DNA of 64,000 bases, taken from NCBI RefSeq assembly GCF_000724085.1, contig NZ_CCDL010000003.1:1-64000 (forward strand). The letters run 5' to 3'. Positions 44,926-54,999 of the stretch are shown one piece after another; position 1 is the stretch's first letter; each line of letters begins with the position of its first letter. The notes under the pieces were generated by a model. That model saw nothing but the letters and a program-made list of their open reading frames with translations. It was not told where the DNA came from and ran no database searches. This DNA is from Oceanobacillus manasiensis (GTDB lineage Bacteria; Bacillota; Bacilli; Bacillales; Amphibacillaceae). The position numbers were made by a program, and so were the translations under genes.

Positions 44926-47900
44926 AACCAAAGACTATAAGAAAGAATTAGCTCTATATTTGCTCAATAAAATGAAGCAGAACGACATACCAAAGGAATT
45001 AGCAATAAAATATATCAAAGAATTACAATCAACAAAGAAAAGTAAAGATCGTGAAGATATGGCGATAATAGGAATGGGCTCTAGATTCCCGGATGCAGAA
45101 ACCCCTGATGAGTTTTGGGATAACATTGCAGCTGGTAAAGATTCTATAGGTCCTATCTCGGAACAGCGTAGAAAAGATGGGGAACGAAAGACCGGGAGAG
45201 AATTAAACTTGATGAAGGGGGGCTTTCTAGATTCAGTAGATAAATTTGATCCAGACTATTTTAACATACCACCAAGTTTGGCTACCCAGATGGATCCCAT
45301 TCATCGTAATGTGCTACAAATCTTTGTAGAAACGTTAGAAGACGCAGGTTACAGTCGGAAACAAATCATTGGTGAACCAATTGGGGTATTTATAGGTAAG
45401 GATCACACAAACACAATGACAGATTCATACTTATCCTTTTTAACGGCTACAGATTTTCAAGTAATGACAGGTTCCTTGCCCGGGATATTGGCCAGTCGTT
45501 TGTCATATACATTCAATCTTAAAGGGCCGGCTACTGTAATTGACACAGCTTGTTCGTCTTCGCTCGTAGCTTTGGATACTGCAATCAACTCCATTAACAA
45601 TGGGGACTGTGAAACTGCCTTTGTAGGCGGAGCTAATTTATTTTTCGTGCCAGAGAATTTTAACGCAGATATTCACTCGGGAGATTATAAAGTCAGGGCA
45701 TTTGACCAACAAGCTGGAGGGACGAGTTGGGGTGAAGGTGTCGTAGGAATATATATAAAACCTTTATCCAAGGCTGTGCAGGATGGAGATCATATCTATG
45801 GGGTCATTCGTGGGATAGCCGTGAATAATGATGGGGCCTCCAATGGAATAACAGCACCTAACGCTAGAGCACAACATGATGTTTTGACAAAAGCGTGGGA
45901 AAGGGCGGAGATTTCCCCTGAAACCATATCTTATATTGAAACACATGGAACAGGGACCAGTCTTGGTGACTCGATTGAAATAAAAGGATTAACTTCTGCG
46001 TTTTCATTGTTTACCAATAAACGCCAATTTTGTGCAATTGGTTCCATAAAAACGAATATCGGTCACACAATAGGTGCTTCTGGACTGGCTTCCGTACTAA
46101 AAGTGTTGTTGTCCTTAAGAGAAAAGGCATTACCACCTAGTATTAACTTTAGTCAACCAAATTCTCAAATCGATTTTTGCAATAGTCCAGTGTATGTCCA
46201 GGATAAGTTGGCTGAATGGTCAGTGGACAAAACCCCCCGTCGGGCAGGTATCAGTTCATTTAGTCTGAACGGTACAAACTCACATTTGGTCATAGAAGAG
46301 GGGCCATCCGATAACAGGGGGGGAATAGACGATAGCTGGTTGATATTTCCTATATCAGGACGTTCTCCTGAGTTGTTAAAGAAAACAACGTCCAGGTATC
46401 TCGAGTATTTACAGAAACATGATGAACTTCGGTTAGACGACATTTGTTTTACGGCAAGCACAGGTCGAGAACATCATAATAAACGTGCCATTGTGCTTTG
46501 CCGCGATTCTTCCAGTTTGTTAGCAGGTTTGCAAAGTTTATATGAGATGCTTGACAGTGGTGATCTAGAAAATGGCAATCTGGTTATGCAAAGGGAGAAG
46601 TTTACCATTGTTTGGGGGCCGACAGAAAATTCACCTATAATAACCAATAATGCAGTTGATGTAGATGTAGAGGCGAATAAGCTTGTGTCGAATTTAGCTG
46701 ATCCCACTCAAAAGGAAATCCGAAATGAGTGGGAAAGGCTGTGTAATTACTATGTTCAGGGAGCTGAAATCCAGTTTGTTCAACTGTTCAGTGAAATGAA
46801 TGTAAAACGTTGTTCTTTACCACCTCAAGTGTTTAATAATCAACGATATTGGGATGAAAGTAAACAGAACACCCCAGTGGCTCAAACCTGGCCAACAGAT
46901 CAGGAACAAATGACGGCCGATATGTTGTGGAAAAAGTTCCGGGAAGCTAGCTCTCGTTTGAGTGATGATTCTAGAAATGAAACAGAAGCTTTTATAGCTT
47001 GGTCGTGGTCAGAAATTCTTGGATACCCTGTTATCAATCCTATGGATGATTTTTATTCCTTGGGAGGGGACTCCATTACTGGATTACGCATCATTCAAAT
47101 ACTGGATATGGGGTATGGACTTGATCTTTCCGCTTCAAATCTAATGGGAGCACCAGTATTTAAAGATTTTGTTAAAAGCGTGATGCACGAGCTAAATGAA
47201 GAAGGTTTGTATTCCCAGGTGGATGTTGAAGATAGTGGTCAGGAAGAAGCAATGCCTGATAAAAGTGAGTCACCTTTTCCTTTGTCGCCACCTCAGGGCA
47301 GGGTATTTCTGTCTTCAGGTTGGAATCCTGACTCATTGGTCTACAATGTAACAGCAGTCCGTCAAATTACAGGTTTTCATAATATTAATGAAATTGAGTC
47401 AATCATAAAAAAAGTCATTCAACGTCATGAAAGTCTCCGTACATCTTTTCATTTAGAAGGAGATACACCTGTTCAAGTCGTACACAAAAAAGTAGATTTC
47501 AACGTTGAGCGACGATGGTTGGAAACTAAAGTAAATATGAGCAAGGTGGAGTTGATGAATAGGGAGTTAAAGGATTTTATACGTCCATTTGATTTATCCA
47601 AAGCACCGTTGCTACGAGTAGGTTATTTTGAATTTGATGATAATGACTGTTATTTAGTCATTGATTTCCATCATATTATTACAGACGGAACTTCTATGGG
47701 GATATTTTTCTCCGATTATCTAAGACTTGCAAGTGGAGAAAAACTACTTCCTTTGCCCTTACAATACAGGGATTGGGTTGATTGGGTAAATCATCGAAAA
47801 AATGATAAGCAATTCATGAAAACACGTCAATGGTGGGTGGACATGTTTGTTGATGGAATACCGATTATAAATCTGCCTACGGATAAATATAGACCTGCTG

Positions 47901-50900
47901 TTCGAGATTTCCGAGGTTCACGAATTTTTCACATGATACCGAATGAACTTCTTAATCAAGTGAAAGGGTTTGCAAAAAGTTCCAAAGCGACACTTTTTAT
48001 GGTGTTAATTGCAGTTTTTCATAATCTCTTAGCACGCCTGAGTGGAGATAGGGATATCGTGATTGGAACGCCGGTATCAGGACGTCCTCGAACGGAGTTC
48101 CAAAATTTAGTTGGTATGTTTATTAATACGCTGCCTATTCGAACACAATCACAGCATCAGGAAAGTTTTTTGGACTTTTTGGATCGATTGAAGACGACTA
48201 TGTTGGAAGCATACCAAAATCAGGAATACCCTTATGAATCATTGATTTCTGATTTAAAACTAGAGCGAGATCCTAGTCGCAATCCATTATTTGATGTTTA
48301 TTTTGCTTTACAGAACATTGATATGGGCATCACTGGTGATGAAGGAGAAAAACTTATTGATTTTGATTCCGGAACTGCAAAATTTGATTTGACAGTGGTT
48401 GCACGGGAAACAGAAGAAGGATTGATTATGGAATGGGAATTTTCCGAATCTTTATATAGACCATCTACAGTGGAACGTATGGCTTCGCATTACCAATTTT
48501 TACTCGCCTCTACCGTTTTAAACGCAAATAAGAATTTGGATGAATTAGAAATTATCGATGAGCAAGAACGCAATCTTTTATTGAACGAATGGAATGATAC
48601 TACTACTTCCTATACGGGTAAGCAAGGAATCGTTTCTATTTTTGAAGAGGTTGTTTCGAATAACGGTGAAACAACTGCTTTGATCATCGACAATAAGCAT
48701 ATGAATTACAATCAGCTTAATAAGCAAAGTAATCAGATTGCGCGGGCAATCATAGAACATGGTGGGACGCCAAATTCTCCAGTAGGGATTTTATTAGATC
48801 GATCATTTGATATGATTGCTGCAATCATTGGTGTTTTAAAGGCTGGTTGTTATTATGTGCCGTTAGATGCTGAATTGCCATTAGACCGCTTACAGACTAT
48901 GATTAATGATTGTGATACCGAACTATTAGTAACACATAATGATTTGGGAGATGAGATTTTAGGCAGCGAGCCAATAGACCTATCGATAATGGATCTGGAC
49001 AACTTGGATCCGAATTTGCCAACTCACAACATCGGAATTGAAGTCAATGGAACAAATAAAGCCTATATTAAATATACTTCGGGTTCCACAGGGAATCCAA
49101 AAGGAACGGTGATTAGGCAAGAAGGAGTTATTCGAGTGGTACGTGATTCAGGATATTTAAATATCCAACATGATGATGTACTTCTTCAGCTCTCCAATTA
49201 TTCCTTTGATGGAGCAGTATTTGATATATTTGGGGCATTGTTAAATGGTGCCAGCTTAGTGTTACTGCACAAGTCTGAAGTAACAGAACCAAAACAATTG
49301 GCCAGACGTATTAGGCAAAACGGTGTTTCCGTGTTTTTCATCACAACAGCTCTTTTTAATGCATTGGTCGAAGCTGCTCCTGAATGTTTTGATCATACAA
49401 GGAAAGTGTTATTTGGCGGAGAAGCTGCATCCATTCATCATGTACGTAAAGCTTTTGAACGTCTCGGATCTGGTAGGTTAATCCATGTATACGGGCCAAC
49501 GGAAACAACGGTTTTTGCAACATATTATCCGGTTAACGAAGTTCCAGAGAATCAAAGTCTTCCAATAGGAAAGGCAATTGGCAATACAACTCTTTATGTT
49601 CTTGATGAGCAAATGCGCCTTCAACCATTGGGAGTACCGGGAGAGTTGTATATTGGTGGACAAGGTCTTGCCGTTGGTTATTTAAACCAACCTGACTTTA
49701 CAGCAGAAGAATTTCTAGAATCTCCTTTTAAAATAAATGAACGTATTTATCGAACCGGTGACATGGTTGTTTGGGGTGAAGATGGATATCTACGTTTCTT
49801 TGGACGTCGAGATAAACAGATTAAACTCAGAGGTTATCGAATTGAATTGTCCGAAATCGAGAGGCATACATTACAGTATTCGGATGTGCGTGAAGCATAT
49901 GCAGATGTCTATACGACTGAAAATGGTAGCGGACGAAATCTCTGTATCTGGGTAACTTCAGAGGGGAACCCAACTAATTTTGATACTAAGGGATTGCATA
50001 AATTATTGACACAAAAGTTACCAGATTATATGGTTCCAAATTTTATTATTCCGATGGAAAAGCTCCATTTGAATAAAAACGGCAAGGTCGACAAAAAGAT
50101 GTTGACACCACCAGCAATGATTGTCGAAGGGAAACGAAAAGAATCACGAAATGAACGTGAAGAAATATTAGTTGATATATGGTTGAAGGTTTTGGGTGTC
50201 ACTCCAAGTGTTGACGATAACTTTTTTGCACTTGGGGGAGATTCTATTAAAGCGATTCAAGTAATTGCTAGAGTTCAAGATATGGGTTTGGAAATGGTTA
50301 TGGCTGACTTATTTCAGTATCAAACTGTCGAATCTCTTACCCCACATTTAAGAGAAAAACAAAGGGTAAATATTGAGCAAGGGGAAGTGTATGGACATAG
50401 CCTTCCGACTGTAATCCAATCGAGCTTATTAGACAATGAGCATTTGCCAAACCATTTCACTCAACTTATGGGGATTTATGGTATCCAACATCTGGAGCAG
50501 AATCGTCTAGAGAATGCTTTGACACGTGTATGCAGTCATCATGATTTCTTAAGATTAGTTATCGATTCTAATAAAAATTTGCGTCTTAAAAAACAGGATG
50601 AAGGAAACTTGTTCCATTTGATAGAACTTCCTTCACATATGGAAGAAGACCAACTTCATGACTCGTTAATTAAAGCCCAGCAACAGATTGATTTATATAA
50701 TGGCCCTTTATTGGTTGCGGTGGCAAGATATGAGAATAAAGAACTTTATTTGGCTATCCATCATTTAGCGGTGGATGTTGTATCTTGGACTCCCATTTTG
50801 GAGGATATCTCTACCATTTTAGCAAATCCCAAAGCGTTGCTACCGAAGAAGACAACACCATTTCCAGAATGGACACGAGCTGTTACAGAATGGGCGAAAA

Positions 50901-51754
50901 ATGGCGGAGCAAAGGATGAATTACCTTATTGGAGAGAGGTGGCAAAAGAAGCTCAAGATATAGTTGCACCATTCCCAGAGGTAACGTCACGATACGAGGA
51001 AACTTCAAGTGTTAAGCATTGGATTGATAGAAAGACGAGTCAGTATTTATGTGGTGAAGGAAACCAAGCATTCCACACAGAAACTGTTCATCTTTTTCTA
51101 GCATTTTTATCACGGGCACTCAGTTCATTTGCGCAAACATCAGCTTTATTAGTTAACCTTGAAGGTCATGGTCGTGAGCCGATTAGTAGTGAATTGGATG
51201 TCAGTCGTACAGTAGGCTGGTTCACCAGTCGCTTCCCTATTGTTTTACGAGGGAACGGCGATGTAAAAGATGCTATAAAGTTGGTTAAGGAATCGATTCG
51301 AGGTATCCCACATCGTGGGTTTGGATTTGGAGTGTTAAAGTCGCTAACCCCTGATTTATCACAAGAGGATAAGGACATGTTGGAGCAATTAAGGCCTGTC
51401 ATTAATTTCAACTATCTAGGTAAACAGGAGGAAAGTAACCAGGATGGAATTGTGGTTGAAAATTTATCCACAGAATTGGCAATCGATAAGAATTATCAAA
51501 CCGAATGGGCCTTGGATATTATAGCATTTCAGTCAGATTCCGGTATTTGTATAGACATTCGTTATCCTAACAAATTATTCACTGACAGAGAAATGGAAAT
51601 CTTGTTAAATCTGTTAGATGAAGCGGCAATCGAAGTGGCGAATTGCTGTTTAGATTATAGGTATGGCGAAAAGACAGCTTCGGATTTCACAGTGACTCCA
51701 TTACAGCAGGATGAATTCGAAGACATACTAGAAGATTTGGATATAAATAGGTAG
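44915..51754 (+). CDS. Hybrid PKS-NRPS: KS-ACP-C-A(Ile-like)-PCP-E, AT-less
   Basis: 2279 residues; AAAGGAGGAGG upstream, overlapping the previous gene by 11 nt. KS (Cys 213 in DTACSSS, ETHGTGT, NIGHTI) followed by a carrier domain (Ser 720 in GGDSI) with no AT, DH or KR, so a beta-keto unit is expected. C domain with HHIITDG (about 919). A domain (TSGSTG about 1389) with pocket D-G-F-F-L-G-V-V-F, close to isoleucine codes. PCP (Ser 1777 in GGDSI). Epimerization domain with HHLAVDVVSW (about 1949), NLEGHGRE, TVGWFTSRFPI and NFNYLG. The output is a D-configured Ile-like residue. Confidence 0.92.
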   Translation: MANETKDYKKELALYLLNKMKQNDIPKELAIKYIKELQSTKKSKDREDMAIIGMGSRFPDAETPDEFWDNIAAGKDSIGPISEQRRKDGERKTGRELNLMKGGFLDSVDKFDPDYFNIPPSLATQMDPIHRNVLQIFVETLEDAGYSRKQIIGEPIGVFIGKDHTNTMTDSYLSFLTATDFQVMTGSLPGILASRLSYTFNLKGPATVIDTACSSSLVALDTAINSINNGDCETAFVGGANLFFVPENFNADIHSGDYKVRAFDQQAGGTSWGEGVVGIYIKPLSKAVQDGDHIYGVIRGIAVNNDGASNGITAPNARAQHDVLTKAWERAEISPETISYIETHGTGTSLGDSIEIKGLTSAFSLFTNKRQFCAIGSIKTNIGHTIGASGLASVLKVLLSLREKALPPSINFSQPNSQIDFCNSPVYVQDKLAEWSVDKTPRRAGISSFSLNGTNSHLVIEEGPSDNRGGIDDSWLIFPISGRSPELLKKTTSRYLEYLQKHDELRLDDICFTASTGREHHNKRAIVLCRDSSSLLAGLQSLYEMLDSGDLENGNLVMQREKFTIVWGPTENSPIITNNAVDVDVEANKLVSNLADPTQKEIRNEWERLCNYYVQGAEIQFVQLFSEMNVKRCSLPPQVFNNQRYWDESKQNTPVAQTWPTDQEQMTADMLWKKFREASSRLSDDSRNETEAFIAWSWSEILGYPVINPMDDFYSLGGDSITGLRIIQILDMGYGLDLSASNLMGAPVFKDFVKSVMHELNEEGLYSQVDVEDSGQEEAMPDKSESPFPLSPPQGRVFLSSGWNPDSLVYNVTAVRQITGFHNINEIESIIKKVIQRHESLRTSFHLEGDTPVQVVHKKVDFNVERRWLETKVNMSKVELMNRELKDFIRPFDLSKAPLLRVGYFEFDDNDCYLVIDFHHIITDGTSMGIFFSDYLRLASGEKLLPLPLQYRDWVDWVNHRKNDKQFMKTRQWWVDMFVDGIPIINLPTDKYRPAVRDFRGSRIFHMIPNELLNQVKGFAKSSKATLFMVLIAVFHNLLARLSGDRDIVIGTPVSGRPRTEFQNLVGMFINTLPIRTQSQHQESFLDFLDRLKTTMLEAYQNQEYPYESLISDLKLERDPSRNPLFDVYFALQNIDMGITGDEGEKLIDFDSGTAKFDLTVVARETEEGLIMEWEFSESLYRPSTVERMASHYQFLLASTVLNANKNLDELEIIDEQERNLLLNEWNDTTTSYTGKQGIVSIFEEVVSNNGETTALIIDNKHMNYNQLNKQSNQIARAIIEHGGTPNSPVGILLDRSFDMIAAIIGVLKAGCYYVPLDAELPLDRLQTMINDCDTELLVTHNDLGDEILGSEPIDLSIMDLDNLDPNLPTHNIGIEVNGTNKAYIKYTSGSTGNPKGTVIRQEGVIRVVRDSGYLNIQHDDVLLQLSNYSFDGAVFDIFGALLNGASLVLLHKSEVTEPKQLARRIRQNGVSVFFITTALFNALVEAAPECFDHTRKVLFGGEAASIHHVRKAFERLGSGRLIHVYGPTETTVFATYYPVNEVPENQSLPIGKAIGNTTLYVLDEQMRLQPLGVPGELYIGGQGLAVGYLNQPDFTAEEFLESPFKINERIYRTGDMVVWGEDGYLRFFGRRDKQIKLRGYRIELSEIERHTLQYSDVREAYADVYTTENGSGRNLCIWVTSEGNPTNFDTKGLHKLLTQKLPDYMVPNFIIPMEKLHLNKNGKVDKKMLTPPAMIVEGKRKESRNEREEILVDIWLKVLGVTPSVDDNFFALGGDSIKAIQVIARVQDMGLEMVMADLFQYQTVESLTPHLREKQRVNIEQGEVYGHSLPTVIQSSLLDNEHLPNHFTQLMGIYGIQHLEQNRLENALTRVCSHHDFLRLVIDSNKNLRLKKQDEGNLFHLIELPSHMEEDQLHDSLIKAQQQIDLYNGPLLVAVARYENKELYLAIHHLAVDVVSWTPILEDISTILANPKALLPKKTTPFPEWTRAVTEWAKNGGAKDELPYWREVAKEAQDIVAPFPEVTSRYEETSSVKHWIDRKTSQYLCGEGNQAFHTETVHLFLAFLSRALSSFAQTSALLVNLEGHGREPISSELDVSRTVGWFTSRFPIVLRGNGDVKDAIKLVKESIRGIPHRGFGFGVLKSLTPDLSQEDKDMLEQLRPVINFNYLGKQEESNQDGIVVENLSTELAIDKNYQTEWALDIIAFQSDSGICIDIRYPNKLFTDREMEILLNLLDEAAIEVANCCLDYRYGEKTASDFTVTPLQQDEFEDILEDLDINR

Positions 51755-51771
51755 TAGAAAGTGGTGAAATT

Positions 51772-54700
51772 ATGTTGGAAAAGGGAAATGTCCAAGATAT
51801 TTACGAATTATCACCAATGCAAAAATATATGCTATTCAGTCATGCAATGGATTCTTCTTTAGCTTATATAGAACAATTTGATTTTAGTATAAGTGGAGAT
51901 ATTGATCCTGACCGGATGAGAAAAGCATTGACTCGTTTGTTGGATCGCCACGATATTTTGCGGACAGTATTCTCCTATCGCAAAACTGATCATCCTAGAC
52001 AAGTTGTTCTACAGAAGCGGTCACCCGAATTATTCGTCAAAGACTTACGGGGCTTTCGGGATCCGGGAGAAGCGATAGAAAATTATAAGGAAGAGGATAA
52101 GGAATTAGGATTTGATTTAAGCAGGGATGTCTTACTAAGAGGGGCCTTATTACAAGTAAATGAGAGTAAATGGAGATTTGTAATGACCTTCCACCATATT
52201 ATATTGGATGGCTGGTCTCTTGCCCCCATTTTCGGTGAATTGTTTGATCTATATTTGAAAGCTGGTCAGTTAGATAATGACACTTTTAAACGTGAAGCAA
52301 TTCCGTATAAAGAGTATATAAAATGGTTAAGAAATCAGGATGAATCCTTAGCGGCATCCTATTGGAAGCAATATCTTAAAGGTTATGAAAAACCTGTCAA
52401 GCTACCTTCTAAGAGATTTCAAGATGATGAATCCTATCTTTATGCAAAACATACTTTCACTCTGCCAGATAAATTAAATGAAGGTTTGAACACGTTAGCA
52501 AAATCATATAGGTTAACACCTAATACGATTTTCCAAACAGTATGGGGGATTTTACTTCAAAAATACAATTATACCAATGATGCTGCTTTTGGTAAGGTTG
52601 TATCCGGCAGGCCGACTGATTTAATGGGGGTTGAGTCAATGGTGGGTATTTTTATAAATACCCAGCCACTAAGAGTGCATACAGAAAAAGGAGACAGTTT
52701 TATCACCTTATGTCAAAAAGTTCATCAGGCATCTTTTGCCTCTTCACCTTATGAATACTTTCCATTGTACGAAATTCAAGGGAATTCACTATTAAAAAAT
52801 AACCTATTGGATCATGTTATTGCATTTGAGAACTATCCATTGTCTGAACAGTTGCAGGAATTAGGATCTGATAATAGCGGACCTATCAATATTGAAAATG
52901 TAGAAGTATTTGAGCATGCGAATTATGATTTCAGCATCGTTGCAAATCCTGGGAAAAAATTTGTCATCAATTTCATTTATAATCAAAATCGTTATTCTAA
53001 GGAAACAATTGAGGATTTGCATAGTAGCCTTATTACATTACTAAATTCTGCATTATCTAATCCCGAAAATTCGGTGGAACAGTTAAATCTATGTTCAAGT
53101 TTTGACGAAAACACGAACCTTAAGAAATTTAATCAAACTCAAAAACCTTATACTTCAAATTCAACCATAGATAAAATATTTCGAGATGTTGTTAATAAAT
53201 TTCCAGAAAAGGAAGCACTGAAGTATAGGGAACAAACTTTTACCTACCAAGAGCTGGATGTTTGGTCAGACCAGATCGCTCGACAAATTTTTAATATGGG
53301 TATAGGACAAAATGACACGGTAGGTCTATATGTCCCCCGTTGTCCTGAAATGGTAGCTGGTTTACTGGGGGTTTTAAAAGCAGGGGCATCTTGTGTTCCT
53401 ATTGATATGTTCAATTCTAATGAACAGGTGAAAATTATGTTGGAAGAAGCCGGAGTAAAGTTGGTTTGTACCCTTTCCAATTTGAGTGCCAGGATTCCTG
53501 ATGATCTGAATGTATTATCTTTGGATCAAACCTTAAGCTCTAATGATAGTGAACTGAGGAATCCCCCAATAAACTTGACTCATAAAGCTACAGAACAGGC
53601 GTATTTAATGTATACATCTGGGTCTACCGGTCAACCAAAAGGATGTATTATTAGTCATCAAAATATTTTAAGTCTGGTATTTGGGCCAAATTTTATTGAT
53701 TTTGGGCCACACCAGGTCATTCTACAGACGGGGTCACCGGCTTTTGATTCCAGTATCCACGATATTTGGGGCTCTCTTCTTCATGGTGGTCTTCTTATTC
53801 TAGCGAGTAGAGAGGAGCTTCTGGATTTTGATCAACTGGAACCCCTGTTAGTTGAAAAAGGAGTTCGAACGATGTTTTTAACAACAGCATTGTTCAATAA
53901 GATAAGTGATGAATCTCCTCATTTATTTGCCCCACTTACAGATGTGTTAATTGGTGGTGAAACAGCTTCAATCAGGCATTGCAGGCAAGTTCTAGAGAAA
54001 AACCCAGGTTTAAAGATAACCAATGGATATGGTCCTACTGAAAATACAACGTGTTCAACAGTTCATATCATAAGAGAGATAGATTTTGAAGCACCAAACA
54101 TCCCAATCGGTAAACCTTTGGAGAATAAAACGGCGTATATTTTAGATCGGGGGTTAAATCTCCTTCCAGTAGGAGCAGTTGGAGAAATATGTGTTGGGGG
54201 AGCCGGTGTCTGTTTGGGTTATCATCAAATGCCGAAAATCACTGCACAAAGTTTCTTGGAAGATCCTTTTGTTCCAGGAGGGCGTTTGTATCGGACAGGT
54301 GATTTGGGACGCTGGTTACCAAATGGATCAATAGAATATTTAGGTAGAACTGATTCTCTCGTGAAAATTCGAGGTCACCGAGTAGATCTGAATGAGATCG
54401 AACGGGTCATGAAGAATATTGTGAATATTAGGCAAGTTACAGTGCAGGTAAGAGAAATCAATCACGATAAGCAATTATGTGCTTATTTCACCTCCGAGGG
54501 AAATAGTGATGTCAATGGTTTCAGAACACAGCTATCTTCGGTGCTACCACAATATATGATCCCGGCTTTCTATACCAAGATGGATGTTTTGCCCCTGTCA
54601 GTGAACGGCAAAATCGACCATAAATCGTTGCCGACTCCATTTTCTCAGAACAGGTCAGTGTCTGCGGCAAAACCATCTGGAAAAGTAGAGAAAATTGTGC

Positions 54701-54999
54701 TTGAAATTTTTGCTTCAGTCCTTGGTATAAGAAGTGAGAAAATAGGAGTAAATGAAAACTTTTTTGATATCGGAGGCAATTCTCTGAACATGATTAGTTT
54801 TAATAACCGCCTTAAAAAGCGATTTAATAGAGAAATTACATTAACAGCTTTATTTGAACATACAAGTGTGGCTAGTCTGTCTAATTATTTAGAGTCTGGG
54901 GAAGACGACGAAAAAAATAAAAGTGAAGAACAAGCGATCTCCCAAGCCAAGAATGTCTTGTTGAGAACAAATTCACTTATCCAAAAAAGGAGGGTATAA
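51772..54999 (+). CDS. NRPS module: C-A-PCP, substrate not assigned
   Basis: 1075 residues; GTGGTGAAATT before ATG. C domain with HHIILDG (about 141), which follows an epimerization domain and so should be the D-L type. A domain with TSGSTG (about 615); pocket read as D-S-H-F-L-G-G-T-C, which matches no code I remember. PCP with Ser 1004 in GGNSL. The tail ends in a basic segment (LIQKKRV), perhaps a docking element to the next protein, whose ATG follows the stop directly. Confidence 0.9.
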   Translation: MLEKGNVQDIYELSPMQKYMLFSHAMDSSLAYIEQFDFSISGDIDPDRMRKALTRLLDRHDILRTVFSYRKTDHPRQVVLQKRSPELFVKDLRGFRDPGEAIENYKEEDKELGFDLSRDVLLRGALLQVNESKWRFVMTFHHIILDGWSLAPIFGELFDLYLKAGQLDNDTFKREAIPYKEYIKWLRNQDESLAASYWKQYLKGYEKPVKLPSKRFQDDESYLYAKHTFTLPDKLNEGLNTLAKSYRLTPNTIFQTVWGILLQKYNYTNDAAFGKVVSGRPTDLMGVESMVGIFINTQPLRVHTEKGDSFITLCQKVHQASFASSPYEYFPLYEIQGNSLLKNNLLDHVIAFENYPLSEQLQELGSDNSGPINIENVEVFEHANYDFSIVANPGKKFVINFIYNQNRYSKETIEDLHSSLITLLNSALSNPENSVEQLNLCSSFDENTNLKKFNQTQKPYTSNSTIDKIFRDVVNKFPEKEALKYREQTFTYQELDVWSDQIARQIFNMGIGQNDTVGLYVPRCPEMVAGLLGVLKAGASCVPIDMFNSNEQVKIMLEEAGVKLVCTLSNLSARIPDDLNVLSLDQTLSSNDSELRNPPINLTHKATEQAYLMYTSGSTGQPKGCIISHQNILSLVFGPNFIDFGPHQVILQTGSPAFDSSIHDIWGSLLHGGLLILASREELLDFDQLEPLLVEKGVRTMFLTTALFNKISDESPHLFAPLTDVLIGGETASIRHCRQVLEKNPGLKITNGYGPTENTTCSTVHIIREIDFEAPNIPIGKPLENKTAYILDRGLNLLPVGAVGEICVGGAGVCLGYHQMPKITAQSFLEDPFVPGGRLYRTGDLGRWLPNGSIEYLGRTDSLVKIRGHRVDLNEIERVMKNIVNIRQVTVQVREINHDKQLCAYFTSEGNSDVNGFRTQLSSVLPQYMIPAFYTKMDVLPLSVNGKIDHKSLPTPFSQNRSVSAAKPSGKVEKIVLEIFASVLGIRSEKIGVNENFFDIGGNSLNMISFNNRLKKRFNREITLTALFEHTSVASLSNYLESGEDDEKNKSEEQAISQAKNVLLRTNSLIQKRRV

